The notes: a model not told the origin generated them from the letters alone. A stretch of DNA of 64,000 bases from Chrysophaeum taylorii (GCA_029834535.1 JAQMWT010000526.1:343459-407458); one strand, 5' to 3'. Shown: positions 38,924 through 48,531, counted from the stretch's first letter. A program made the numbers and translations.

Positions 38924-39283
38924 TCACGTGCGCGCCCCATGACGCCGGCCACGACGGCGTCGAGCAAATCTTGGACCGCCCTCGCGACGTACCTTAAAAT
39001 CGCTCGTCCGCCCGGGATCATCTTCGCCAGCAATAGCTTCGAAGAGTCGAGGTGCGTCGACGCCTGCCGTCGCGAAGGCCCACGACAAGTTGGCGAGATC
39101 TTCCGCGCTGAACTCGTCGAGCCGCGAGAGAGCTTCGTCAGCGATGGCGCCAAAGAGTAGAGGAGCATCTATACCGGCTTTCGCGAAGGCCCAAGCCATT
39201 TTGGTCAGATTTTGAGTCGTGAACTCTTCCAGGCGCGTCAGCGCTTCATCTGCTATGGCGTCGAAAAGTCGAGGCGCCTCCAT
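38924..39283 (-). pseudogene. Fragment of an organellar RNA-binding helical-repeat (OPR/RAP-like) gene
   Basis: The first ~75 codons hold two ~36-residue helical repeats with the pattern 'LFDAIADEALTRLEEFTTQN', 'LTKMAWAFAKAGIDAPLLFG', 'LSRLDEFSAEDLANLSWAFA'. This repeat (A-W-A-F-A-x-A-G and L-F-x-A-I-A) is typical of the OPR/FASTK-RAP-like family that is greatly expanded in pelagophytes and usually acts in plastid or mitochondrial RNA processing. After 'APRLFEAIAGED' the frame becomes Arg/Gly-rich, which signals a frameshift. No targeting peptide or RAP domain is present. It is read as a truncated duplicate. Confidence 0.7.
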
Positions 39284-39450
39284 TATGGGTCGCCGGCTGG
39301 TTGAAAGCCTGCGTCCACGTCGTTTTTTTTCTTGTCGCGTTGCTTCCTACTGTTCGGTCTCCTAGGGTAAGCTTTAAGAATAATGCATGCCGAAGAAATG
39401 CAAATTTCGAACAATTGTATCTTCTTTTTTGATTTGGACGACGATGCGCG

Positions 39451-41073
39451 ATGCTCGAGCCTAAGCTGCGGAACCCGAAACATCTCGATGACGCCCTCGC
39501 CGACATCGGGTTGGGTCGATACCACTTTCTTCTCGCTGGCACGGCGGCCCTCGTCGCCGCCGGCGAGGGTATTGAGCTAGCATTGCTGACGATCATCGTT
39601 CCACGCGCGGCGCGGCGTTGGTCGTTTCAGGAGGCGTGCACTTTGGCGTTGGGCGCGTACGGGGCGCAAAGTGCGGGCGTATCGTTGTGGGTGAGGGTTC
39701 GATGCGGCCCGCGGCGCGCGGCGGTCGTGTGCGGGTGCGGTCTGGCGGTAGGCCTCGGCGCGAATCGCTTCGCTCGCGACTTGGGCACGCTGTGCGCCGC
39801 CCACGTCGTGACGGGCATCGCGCTCGCGGGATGCCACTCGCCATTGGACCTCGTGCGCGACTTGTCGCCGCCCGCGTCTCGCCGGCACTTCGCGCTGTTC
39901 CGGGACGCCGCGTGGGCGATCGGCGGCGCGGTCGCGTACGTCGTCGCGTGGCTCGAAGGGAGCGTTCGCGTCGACAACTGGCGCAGCGTCGCCGCGACGT
40001 GTGCGTTCGTGCCGGCGCTCGGCGTGCTCGGCCTTCTCGTCCTGTCGTACGAGTCGCCCCGCTGGTTGGTCGAATCCGAAAGGCATTCCGAGGCCATCCG
40101 CGTCGTCCGGGCCCTCGCCGTGAACTGCGGCGTCCCCGACGCGTTTGACGACGTCGAGACCGTCATCACGCTCGACCCCAAACGCCGGCGCGCCGCCGTG
40201 CGTCTCGACTCTTCGTTGTATTCGACGCAGCGACTCTCGTCGCCGACGGCGAGCGCGGGTAGTATTAGCAACTCGAGCGCCGACGTCCTCCTCCTCGAAT
40301 ACGGCGCGACGCTCCCCGCGCGCCACGTCTCCAAGGCATTTTCTTCGATGCCATTGCTCGCCCCTCTCTTGTCGCTCCTCTTCGCGTTCTTCTTCGACGC
40401 CGCGACCTACGTCGGCGCCGTGGCGATCGTCGCGGCGAGCTTCGATACGAACGGTCGCAATCACTACGGCTTGCTGGCCCTGGTGACCGCGGCAGAAATC
40501 GTCGGCGTCGTGTGCTGGGAGTGCGTTCCGCTCGATCGCAGCGCGGCGCCGTTGTCCGCGCTCCTCGTCGGCGGCTTCGGCGCCGCGACGGTTGGCGTCG
40601 CGCGCCGACGCGCCTTCGTCGTGCTGCCGGCCTTTTTTGCGAGGGCCTCGCTTGGCGCCATGAGCGCGGCCACGCGACGCGGTCCGGCCGACGTCCTCCC
40701 TCCTCTCCTACGTGCCCACGGCATCGTCGCGTGCCAGTTTGCCGCCTGCTTCGGAAGGCTCGCCGCCGCGTATCCCTTCCTCGGCTACAAATCGCTGCTT
40801 TGGCGACGCGCGGCCATTCTCGCCGGTATCTCCGTCGCAACATCGATCACCACACTCTCGATCGGACAGCCTTCGAACACCGACCTCCGCCAACTGCAGC
40901 TCAGCCTCCTCCGAGAGATGGGCATCGCCCCGATCACCTTGTTTACGACGATAGAGGAAGGCATCCTGGACCGTCCCACGGACATGTCCTCCATCTCCGA
41001 GCTCACCGCGGACTCGAAAACTACGGTTTCCACCTCCTCTTTCTCTGGCACGCCCGAACGGAAATCCTCTTGA
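39451..41073 (+). CDS. Major facilitator superfamily transporter (SV2/organic-ion or sugar-porter type)
   Basis: 540 residues from ATG 39451 with about 12 hydrophobic segments. 'DDALADIGLGRYHFLLAGTA' just before TM1 is the typical entry of SV2-like/organic-ion MFS proteins, and 'ESPRWLVESERHSEAIRVVR' after TM6 is the conserved loop of sugar/organic-ion porters. The loop between halves ('TVITLDPKRRRAAVRLDSS') is cytosolic and Ser-rich. The usual 'GRR' motif between TM2 and TM3 appears as 'RCGPRRAA'. The C-terminal tail is Ser/Thr-rich. Solute unknown. The gene begins about 170 bases after the OPR-like fragment. Confidence 0.82.
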   Translation: MLEPKLRNPKHLDDALADIGLGRYHFLLAGTAALVAAGEGIELALLTIIVPRAARRWSFQEACTLALGAYGAQSAGVSLWVRVRCGPRRAAVVCGCGLAVGLGANRFARDLGTLCAAHVVTGIALAGCHSPLDLVRDLSPPASRRHFALFRDAAWAIGGAVAYVVAWLEGSVRVDNWRSVAATCAFVPALGVLGLLVLSYESPRWLVESERHSEAIRVVRALAVNCGVPDAFDDVETVITLDPKRRRAAVRLDSSLYSTQRLSSPTASAGSISNSSADVLLLEYGATLPARHVSKAFSSMPLLAPLLSLLFAFFFDAATYVGAVAIVAASFDTNGRNHYGLLALVTAAEIVGVVCWECVPLDRSAAPLSALLVGGFGAATVGVARRRAFVVLPAFFARASLGAMSAATRRGPADVLPPLLRAHGIVACQFAACFGRLAAAYPFLGYKSLLWRRAAILAGISVATSITTLSIGQPSNTDLRQLQLSLLREMGIAPITLFTTIEEGILDRPTDMSSISELTADSKTTVSTSSFSGTPERKSS

Positions 41074-41158
41074 CGTGACGGACCCACCTGCTGGTCATTT
41101 TTTTGATTCCGTATTATACATCCATCCATCTCTTCTTTGTCTCGGGTGTTCGGTCCAC

Positions 41159-41214
41159 GAATGAACGAACGAACGAACGAACGAACGAACGAACGAACGA
41201 ACGAACGAACGAAA
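41159..41214 (+). repeat. (GAAC)n microsatellite
   Basis: About 13 uninterrupted GAAC/CGAA units downstream of the MFS gene. In other frames it reads as 'NERT' repeats with no sign of selection. Confidence 0.95.
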
Positions 41215-41465
41215 CCGCGCGTCCGACCGTCGGGCGAGGCGCCGCATGCGCAAGGAGCACGGTGGGTCATCACACCGGGTGCGCTCCAGATCCGTTCGGA
41301 TTTCCTTTCTTCTCGACATACGACTCTAGGGTCCGCCACCCGCCGAATTCTTCTTCTTCTGCTGGACCCTGTCCGCTGTGCACCCTGTCTTTAATAACCC
41401 CCCAAACTAGTTAACCGAACCTGTCCTTTACAAGCATACATACACTACATACATGAAAACATGTC

Positions 41466-42010
41466 CTAGGATGTTTCACAGCGAAGCATCATCCCGGAAT
41501 TGGTCATCGAGCCGAATTTTAGCAAGGGAAGACCGCCTGCGCGAGAGATGATGGCAAGACTCGGCTTTGGGAGAAATTGTCGGCTTTTCTTCGAGCGCTG
41601 CATGGGCCTCTGCGTTCGCGACGCTGCGGTACACAAACCAGAACGCAAGGCCACGGCCGGAGTGACGGGCATGGCCATGACGACGAAGAAGTCCGTGACG
41701 ATCAACGCAGCCACAACACCGTGCGTCTCGTGTAACAACGGCCCATCGTGGTGAGCTGTTCGCGCAGGCACATCGAGGTCCCTCCGCCCGAAGTTGCTGG
41801 AAGCCAGTTGGAGCACGTTGACCGACGGCTGTCGCCCGAAGAGATCTTGCCCCGCCCCTTCGAGACGTTTGAGCAGGTCGATCCGCCGCCGGCAGATGGT
41901 CCGGACTGGATCGTCGTCGCCTGATTGAGTGCGCGCAGCGAAAAAGGTGCAACATGAAGCCTCCACAAGCGTCCGTCCGTCTCGCACATAGAAAGAAAGA
42001 AAAAAAAAAT
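41466..42010 (-). pseudogene. Single-TM protein gene with a frameshift (unknown family)
   Basis: On the minus strand 'PVRTICRRRIDLLKRLEGAG' and 'QPSVNVLQLASSNFGRRDLD' lead into a hydrophobic stretch 'ALIVTDFFVVMAMPVTPAVA'. A one-base frame change at about 41650 would then continue it as 'LAFWFVYRSVANAEAHAALE', giving a normal-length membrane helix followed by 'EKPTISPKAESCHHLSRRRS'. In the original frame the helix ends in charged residues. No dependable ATG is present, and upstream coding runs into a poly-Phe tract from an AAG microsatellite (42099-42124). It may be a live gene with a sequencing error or a recent pseudogene. Confidence 0.35.
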
Positions 42011-42427
42011 CCCTCTCTCCTCCCTGCTTGAAGGACCCTCTCACCCCAGCCACGCGACGAGTGGACCACCCGCGGCGGCGGCGGTGGCACTCCAATAAGA
42101 AGAAGAAGAAGAAGAAGAAGAAGAACCACTTTGTACTGAAGGCGTGTGAGCGGATCGGGGTTTCTATCTTGCTCGCCCTTAAAAACCTGTGCGGCGCCCT
42201 CGTAACGGCCGTTACAGCTAGCTCCGGGTTTGCCACTCTCCCGCGGTCACCCTTTCCGGTATTCCCAACCCCGAATGCGCACGAGCGTCCTCTCCCCCCT
42301 TATTAGCAGTCTCGGCCTTTTCGCTACCCTGGCGTTCGCAAACCCCAGTCGACCTTTTAATAAATACCCTTGTTGTATCCACAGTACTCTGGAGTACACA
42401 ACTTCTTCTTTTCCACAGCAGTGGCGT

Positions 42428-43494
42428 ATGTCCCACGCCGAGGTCGCGTCTGCGAGACTCATTCACTCGCACGCGGCGCGGGGCACGACGACGACAAATG
42501 GGCATGGCACGACGTCAAATGGGGAGTCGACGCGCAACCTTCACGCGATCGCGATGACGAACTTGTTGCAGTCGGTGGATTGCACGAACGTGAGTGTCGG
42601 GGGTTCCGTTCCGTTCCGTTGTGAGAGGATCCACAGGCGGAGGCTGTGCGCGAGCACATCAAGAACCGAATCCCAGCGCTCGCGGAGCTCGTGACGGAGA
42701 TGGACGACGCGACCGTCCTCGAGTTTGTCGCGCAGTTCCAGCGGATCGTTCGCGGCGAGCTTCCTCGGCGGCCGCGGCGCAGGATCGAGCCCAAGGCGCG
42801 AGCGTACCCCGAAAACGAAGACGAGGATGAAGAGAAGGAGGACAAACTCGACATCGAGCGCGTTGCATTTCGCTTGGACGGTATAGAGATGTACGCTCTC
42901 GTCGTAAGCCTGACGGCTGGATTCGGGTTCTCTTCGCTCGAGATGATCTCCGATGAGGAGTTCGAGCACTTGGGGTGGCCCTTCACCTGGATTTTTGTCG
43001 TCACGGCGCCGCTCACCGTCCTCTGCGGACTCTACGCCACGATCGTCTTCGCGCTTTGCTCGATGTACGCGAAGACGGCGCTCGGCTCGAACAAGGACAA
43101 GGAGATGGGCGTTTTCATGAATTCCACGGGCATCTATCGCCTCCGCGCCTTTAACCACTTCCTCGTCTCTATCGCGTGCTTCGCCATCGACGTCCTCATC
43201 ATCTGCCTCGCGAAATTCCGGACGAGATTTGGTTTTCTCGTCTGCGTCTTCCTCGCGTACCTACTTTACGACGGCCTGCGCGACACCAAAGCCATCCTTG
43301 CCGCCGCTGGACCCATCTTTGCGCCGCCACCGCCGCCGCCGCCGCCATCCAGCCCACTGGCCGAAAATAGCGACGCCGACGAAAGTAGCCGCGTCGACCC
43401 CCACCGACACAAACAACAACAAAAGAGCCCCCCCGTCTTCACAAAGCGGTCCTCCATGCGCGTCAGTCTCAGCGGCGGCTTCTTTCGTCGCTGA
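42428..43494 (+). CDS. Orai/CRAC-channel-like four-TM protein (one 47-nt intron)
   Basis: Exon 1 (42428-42589, 54 codons from ATG) and exon 2 (42637-43494) join over GTGAGT...CCACAG (42590-42636, phase 0), giving 339 residues. Exon 2 alone has no ATG at its start, and splicing supplies one. Four hydrophobic segments follow an acidic/basic cytosolic start. TM1 is 'MYALVVSLTAGFGFSSLEMI', where the Glu (~residue 156) sits as the Orai selectivity-filter Glu does, after 'GF'. TM2 is 'WIFVVTAPLTVLCGLYATIV', TM3 'ACFAIDVLIICLAKF', ending like Orai TM3 'LCWVKF', and TM4 'GFLVCVFLAYLLYDG'. TM3's Glu is replaced by Asp. The tail is Pro/His/Gln-rich. If correct it would conduct calcium; similarity is by layout, so the call is moderate. 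Confidence 0.6.
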
Positions 43495-43658
43495 CCCTCT
43501 TTCTATATTTTTGGGCTTCTTCCTGTGCTCTCGTAGACGGGCGCGAATTACAACAAAAAAGCATTCATTCAATCCATCTTCTTCTTCGCCTTGATAATAA
43601 ATAATGACGGCAAGCAGGTCGAAAAAATCAAACGCCGGGGGGGGGGTCCTCTTCTCTT

Positions 43659-44660
43659 TCAAAGCAACTCGAGGGCGGTCCATTCGCGCGCGTCGACCTT
43701 CTCCATCGAGACGACGACGCGGTCGCCGTCGATGGTCCAAGAAGAGTCGTCGGGAGCAATCCTCGCGAAGAGACGAGGAACCGAGACGAGGCGCTCGCCG
43801 TTGGCGTCGACGAAGAGGCTCTGGCCTTTGGCGCCGTACGCGACTCTTACCGTCTTCTTCGAGACGGCCGAGCCGACCTTGACGGAGACCTCAAGGTCTT
43901 CCGCCGTTTGCGACCAGTCGTAGGTGTTTGTCGTTCCCCTCTTCATCTCCTTGGCGTCCGACGGCATCGTCTCGAACTCCTTCGCGTGGGTCGCGCGCGC
44001 CGCGACGGCCCAAGGCGCGCGAGGTTCGAGGTCCTCTCGGAGGAAATCGAGATTCTCGATGCCGTGGGGGGTGACCATGGTCCGCCCGACGTAGGCGTCG
44101 CCGTGCACCCGGAGTCCCGTCAGACCCGCCGCCTCGGCCGCGAAGCGCTCGGCTCGAGGATTCCGCGGCCTCTGGCGCAGCGACCCCACTTCGTCCACGT
44201 AGAGGCGGATAGCCTCCCACCCGTTCTCTTCGCTGGGCTGGGAGAGCGGGTAGGCCTCCGCCCCACCACTCGCAGCGAGCTCCTGGATCGTCGCCGTCTT
44301 GGGGGCCGCGAGACCGGCCGTCGAAGCCATCTTCTCGAGCTGGCCTCGCGTCTCGCGCTCGCAGACCTCGGCGTCGAGCAAGCCCGCGTCGCCGAACCGC
44401 GGGCCCACCCACTCCTTCAGCGAGTCACCCTCCCTGTAGTCTCTGGGTGCCGTCTCGACCGTCATGGCCTTGGTCACGTCCGCCGGAATCGACACGAACT
44501 TGAACTCCTTCGTCGACTCCACCACCGCGTCCTCTCGCGGTGGCGCCCGCCGATTCCCGCCGCCCGACTTGTCGTACACCAAGTCCATCTCCACGCCGCG
44601 CGACCGCAGATACGCAATGCGCTCCTCGTGCGTCATCGTCTCTTCCTCGACGGCCGCCAT
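43659..44660 (-). CDS. CS-domain (p23/NudC-like) co-chaperone protein
   Basis: 333 residues from ATG 44660; the frame upstream starts only at a GTG. The C-terminal ~85 residues are a CS fold: 'NTYDWSQTAEDLEVSVKVGS', 'KKTVRVAYGAKGQSLFVDAN', 'RLFARIAPDDSSWTIDGDRV', 'VVSMEKVDAREWTAL'. CS domains bind Hsp90 or dynein-associated partners. The N-terminal two thirds are helical, without a known domain ('MTHEERIAYLRSRGVEMDLV' at the start). A NudC-like or Hsp90-cochaperone role is inferred from domain position at the C-terminus. It converges with the Orai-like gene (164 bases between stops). Confidence 0.85.
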   Translation of the reverse strand: MAAVEEETMTHEERIAYLRSRGVEMDLVYDKSGGGNRRAPPREDAVVESTKEFKFVSIPADVTKAMTVETAPRDYREGDSLKEWVGPRFGDAGLLDAEVCERETRGQLEKMASTAGLAAPKTATIQELAASGGAEAYPLSQPSEENGWEAIRLYVDEVGSLRQRPRNPRAERFAAEAAGLTGLRVHGDAYVGRTMVTPHGIENLDFLREDLEPRAPWAVAARATHAKEFETMPSDAKEMKRGTTNTYDWSQTAEDLEVSVKVGSAVSKKTVRVAYGAKGQSLFVDANGERLVSVPRLFARIAPDDSSWTIDGDRVVVSMEKVDAREWTALELL

Positions 44661-44972
44661 GGTGTGCTGTGCTGCTCCTCGCTCTCTCTCTCTCTCTCTA
44701 ATCCTTACCCTCACCGCTGCCGCCTTTTCGTCTCCGTGTCCCCTCCCTCCTCTCGGGAGATCTCGCCTCGCTCTCCAAGCTCGGTCCTGATCTGCCTCCT
44801 TACATTGGTGCGGTCGTCACTACGTGCGTTCTCCCTACCTACCCATCCTTCTTCAAGTTTGTTTACCCTTCGCTCTTTTATCGCTCGCCGCCGCGCTCTA
44901 CTATGATAACAGAATCAATCTGCCCTACCCCATGATCTTATTCCTTAACCCTTGCACGCCGCCACAACCCAG
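44661..44972. promoter_or_regulatory. Divergent promoter region of CS-protein and nucleoside-hydrolase genes
   Basis: 312 bases without a gene between two divergent ATGs. It carries a (CT)n run at 44682-44700 and pyrimidine-rich patches. No TATA box close to either start. Nothing else recognisable. Confidence 0.45.
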
Positions 44973-45920
44973 ATGACGTTACTGTTCTGGGTCGGCTTGG
45001 CGTGCGCCTCCGCCGAGCGCAGGAAGGTGATCATCATCGCCGACGTCGGCATCGACGACGCCGCCGCGCTCGTGCTTGCACTCGGCAGTCCCGCACTCGA
45101 AGTTTTGGGCGTTGCCTCGTCCTTCGGGTGTCATCGGGACCCACGACAGACGGCTGCCAACGCCCGAACCCTCCTTGACGCCGCCAACAGCTCGATTCCG
45201 GTGTACCTCGGCCCGCGCCACACAATGAGCGGCGAGTCGTTGGTGCGAGACGGCACCGCCTACCACGGCCTCCAGGGCTTTGGGACCAGCGATTTGCCGC
45301 CGCGCGACCCCAAACCGGGAATCCCCTCGGCCGCCGAGTGGATCGCCAGCGAGGCGCGCGCGGCACCCGGGGCAATCAGCGTGGCCTGCCTGTCGCCGCC
45401 GACCATCCTTGCCCTCGCGACCCTCATCGAACCTCGATTGCCCGGTTTGCTCGACGCCGTCGCGATTATGGGCGGAGGCGACCGAGAGTTCAACTTCCGC
45501 TCGGATCCTGCTGCGGCGCGCTTCGTGCTGCGCGAGTTCGCCACCACCCTCGTCGTCGCACCCCTCGACCTCACCATGAACTACCTCGTCGACCAGGCCG
45601 TCATGGACAGCCTCGCCGTCGCCCTCCCGGGACGCCTCGTCAGGCGCGCCTGGGACACCTATCGAGCCGCCTACTGCGAGAACAAGCGAACGGCCTGCGG
45701 CACGACCCCCCTTCACGATGCCCACGTCGTCGCCTACCTTGCCGACCCTTCCTTGTACACCACTTCCATCCAACGCGCCAACCACCTCCTCGGTGATCCG
45801 CTCGACCACGACCAAGCGTGCGCCGCGCAGAATATCACCGTTCTCTCGGCGGCGCACCACCCGCGTTTCGTGGAGACCCTCGTTGCGGCCACGCGCATTG
45901 TCGTCCCCTCGTCCTCGTAA
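44973..45920 (+). CDS. Secreted inosine/uridine-preferring nucleoside hydrolase (IUNH)
   Basis: 315 residues from ATG 44973. Residues 1-14 are a signal peptide ('MTLLFWVGLACASA'). Next is 'KVIIIADVGIDDAAALVLAL', the N-terminal cluster of Asp that binds calcium in the active site (DxDxxxDD in most relatives; the first Asp is kept, the second reads Gly). 'AIMGGGDREFNFRSDPAAAR' matches the ribose-binding loop with 'NxxxDPxAA', and 'PLHDAHVVAYLAD' provides the final conserved Asp region. These enzymes split the N-glycosidic bond of nucleosides; a secreted form would help scavenge purines or pyrimidines from outside. The loss of one Asp might lower activity. No neighbour with a linked role is seen. 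Confidence 0.9.
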   Translation: MTLLFWVGLACASAERRKVIIIADVGIDDAAALVLALGSPALEVLGVASSFGCHRDPRQTAANARTLLDAANSSIPVYLGPRHTMSGESLVRDGTAYHGLQGFGTSDLPPRDPKPGIPSAAEWIASEARAAPGAISVACLSPPTILALATLIEPRLPGLLDAVAIMGGGDREFNFRSDPAAARFVLREFATTLVVAPLDLTMNYLVDQAVMDSLAVALPGRLVRRAWDTYRAAYCENKRTACGTTPLHDAHVVAYLADPSLYTTSIQRANHLLGDPLDHDQACAAQNITVLSAAHHPRFVETLVAATRIVVPSSS

Positions 45921-46127
45921 ATTTCGATATCTTTCGGTTGCAATTTTTTTATTAGGAGAAAGTAAGATCCTCGCGTCTCTCTGGGATTCCACGACTGCGA
46001 CGAGACCTCCTGCGCCACAAAAACAACACACAAGGTGCCAAGGAGCAGCAGCAGCAGCAGCATCCGTCGTCGTCGTGACGATCTCGTCGTGTCTTAATTT
46101 AAAAGAAAAATCCCCATCATTTGAGCC

Positions 46128-46505
46128 CTACGACGCTCGTCTGGGGAGACGCGGCCTGCGCGCAGGGGCGCGCTTCACCCTATTCGCGAGGACCTCGATC
46201 TGCGTCTGCTTCTTGACCAGGCGTCTGACCTGCAAGTACTCGATGTAGTTGGCGCGGACGATGTCGTAGAGCTTGGCGTCGTGCTGCTTTAGGAAGGTCA
46301 CGAACTCTCGCGGCGTCGTATCGAAGCTCGCAATCCAGAAGCGGTTCGGCAGCGCGAGCCAATCAACGGCGCCCTCGTCAACGACGCGGAGGCATACTCT
46401 CATTGCCTCGAGGCTCATCGTCTTGTCGTTCTCGAGTGTGTTCTTCTTCTTGCTGTTCCCACGCATCATCGTGCTTATGTTTCTGTTCGTGCAACTCCTT
46501 CGCAT
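46128..46505 (-). CDS. Small hypothetical basic protein
   Basis: 125 residues from ATG 46505 (further in-frame ATG codons nearby would shorten it). The middle ('LRVVDEGAVDWLALPNRFWI', 'PREFVTFLKQHDAKLYDIVR', 'ANYIEYLQVRRLVKKQTQIE') looks like a genuine helical protein with codon use like local genes. The C-terminus is arginine-rich ('RAPARRPRLPRRAS'). No family recognised. It converges with the nucleoside hydrolase (207 bases between stops). Confidence 0.55.
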   Translation of the reverse strand: MRRSCTNRNISTMMRGNSKKKNTLENDKTMSLEAMRVCLRVVDEGAVDWLALPNRFWIASFDTTPREFVTFLKQHDAKLYDIVRANYIEYLQVRRLVKKQTQIEVLANRVKRAPARRPRLPRRAS

Positions 46506-47285
46506 CCCCACATTGAACTTTTTTATGTCCTAAAGGTTCACACACCAGTCGGGTCCGTATCCCAAGAGGGTCGGGGCTGGCCCTAATTTGGATGCTAATG
46601 TATACTGTATGAAGTTTCGTAATAGGAAGGTAGGAACTCGTACATACAACGAGTTCCAAATTAGTAGAAAGTTACGTGTGTTGACAAACTCTGGTGCTCT
46701 CGAGCCGTGGGGGGGGGTGGGGGGAGCTGCCGTTGGAACTCGTGTCCGGTGGGGACAAGAATTGTCCCCGACAACACGACCGGCCTTCGCCAAAATTGTC
46801 AGCAAGTCCCCATCTCTCGAAAAAGGCGACGACCTCCTCTTACACGCAAGTCTTCTCGCGTGTACGTAGGTACGGGCAACTAACCCTCCACCCCCCTTGG
46901 GCCTAGGGCCGGCAAAGCCGCTGACATCGTCCCCGAGTAAGTCTCACGTCTTTCAGTCCGCCGGAGCGAATGAATGCCTGGCTGCTGTACCCCATAGAAC
47001 CCGTCATCGTCAACAGGGCGGTACTTGCTACGAAAGAAGCGCTAGGAGGCTACGAAGCCTGCATCCGCAAGAATTAACGGCAACGGGCGCGCCAGCGCTC
47101 GTAATATACTTCTTATTCCGAAAACGACGACGACGGCGGCGGCTCAGTCCCCGTGTTGTAGGCGATCAGCAGCACTGAGATGCGTCCCCTGCAAGTGCAG
47201 AGGAAACATAGAGAGAAAGCCGCCAAGATCCACAACGCAGGTGGTGGAGATGCGCGCTTGACGACAAAATTAGAGCCGATGACGA
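46506..47285. other. Gene-free spacer
   Basis: No gene supported. An imperfect hairpin with 'AACTCGTACATACAACGAGTT'-like arms lies near 46625-46650, and a G-run (46711-46724). Both strands have only short, unconvincing open frames. Confidence 0.55.
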
Positions 47286-48344
47286 TTAGGTGGCGAGCAT
47301 AACAACGCCATAGGTAAGAAAGATGACCGCGGAGGCAAAAGAGACATGGTCGTTCGAGAGATCGCAGCAGGTCGTGGCCCCCTCGCGCATCATGTTCCCA
47401 AAATGCTGTCCAACCAACATGAAGCAAAAGGAACAGGCGAAGGTGGCGACGGTGGTAATCCAGGGGTCGAGACCTGCCGCGCCGGCGGCGATGCCGGCCG
47501 CGATGTTGGAGCCGGTGAGCGCGAGGCCGAGGACGAGCGCCTCGCGGGGGCCCATCGTCTCGCGGCTCTGTTTCTCCCGTCTCTCTTCTAAGTCGTCCTC
47601 CTCCTCCTCCTCCTCCTCGTCCTCCGCTTTGGTCTCCTCCCTCTCTGTGCCATGTCGCTTCGAGACGACGCGGAGTCCGCAGCACCAGGCAATGAGCACG
47701 AAGTTGCGCGCGATGGTGGGTACCTTGCAGAATCCGAGCAGGTACACGCGGCGCGGGACGCTGCATCGCCGGCAGCTCGTGCATTCGATCTCAAAGGCCG
47801 ACTGGTCGGTTCTGCTCGAAACCTCCAAGGGAGCGGGGGGACCGTGCGTCACCTTGCGCCTGCTGGGAATCCAGAGCAGGAGCGGTCGGGACCGGTCGGG
47901 CGACGCGTTCGTCACCTCTTCGGGCGCCTCGACCTGAGTCGTCGCGGCGTCGGCGGTGTCCGAGGAGGGCGCGTCCGAGGACGAAGAGGGCGTGTCGTCG
48001 TCCTCCGGTGAAGCAGGCTGCTCTTCGTCCGCGGGCGCGCCGCGCGCTCGAGACGCGTAAACGTTTGCGAGGCGCGTCCCCTCCCAGAGCCCAATCCCAA
48101 TGTAGACGCAACCCGCCATCACCGAGCCCACGCGCTCAGGCGAGCCCAAGCTCGAGGGCATCGCCCGCACGAGCCTCTGGCCAACGAACATCATCGCGAG
48201 CATGCCGGAGCTGTTGATCGAGGCGACGAGCCCGTTGGCGCAACACCCGATCCGCTCGTCCTTGAGCGCATAGCAGAACCCCACAGACAGGTTGTCGAGC
48301 GACGACAACGCGGCGATCCCAATCGCCGCCGCACTCTCTGTCAT
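47286..48344 (-). CDS. MntP/YtaF-like cation efflux membrane protein
   Basis: 352 residues from ATG 48344. The first half 'IGIAALSSLDNLSVGFCYAL' followed by 'VASINSSGMLAMMFVGQRLV' and 'VMAGCVYIGIGLWEGTRLAN' is the MntP/YtaF three-helix half-module with the 'SLDNxxVG' motif. A long Ser/Asp-rich then Cys-containing then acidic cytosolic insert (~95-265) separates it from the second half, 'EALVLGLALTGSNIAAGIAA' and 'ACSFCFMLVGQHFGNMM'. Bacterial relatives export manganese and keep an acidic residue in each half; here the second 'SLD' reads 'GSN', so the acid is lost. The large insert is unlike bacterial proteins. A single-membrane, possibly plastid or vacuolar, location is inferred. Confidence 0.7.
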   Translation of the reverse strand: MTESAAAIGIAALSSLDNLSVGFCYALKDERIGCCANGLVASINSSGMLAMMFVGQRLVRAMPSSLGSPERVGSVMAGCVYIGIGLWEGTRLANVYASRARGAPADEEQPASPEDDDTPSSSSDAPSSDTADAATTQVEAPEEVTNASPDRSRPLLLWIPSRRKVTHGPPAPLEVSSRTDQSAFEIECTSCRRCSVPRRVYLLGFCKVPTIARNFVLIAWCCGLRVVSKRHGTEREETKAEDEEEEEEEDDLEERREKQSRETMGPREALVLGLALTGSNIAAGIAAGAAGLDPWITTVATFACSFCFMLVGQHFGNMMREGATTCCDLSNDHVSFASAVIFLTYGVVMLAT

Positions 48345-48531
48345 AGCAACGACGCCATTCGACGACTTTGCCCACGAGTTTTTTGGCCTGGTGAGGAGGA
48401 AACACCGAGTTTGGTGACGTGTGCACGACCCTTGAGAGAAAATGTCACGCACACGTTCGTTCGTTCAACGGACCATAATAAGTACTCTGGCAAAACGTCG
48501 CCCTGACTTGACCAGCACAAAAGACGTGGTA

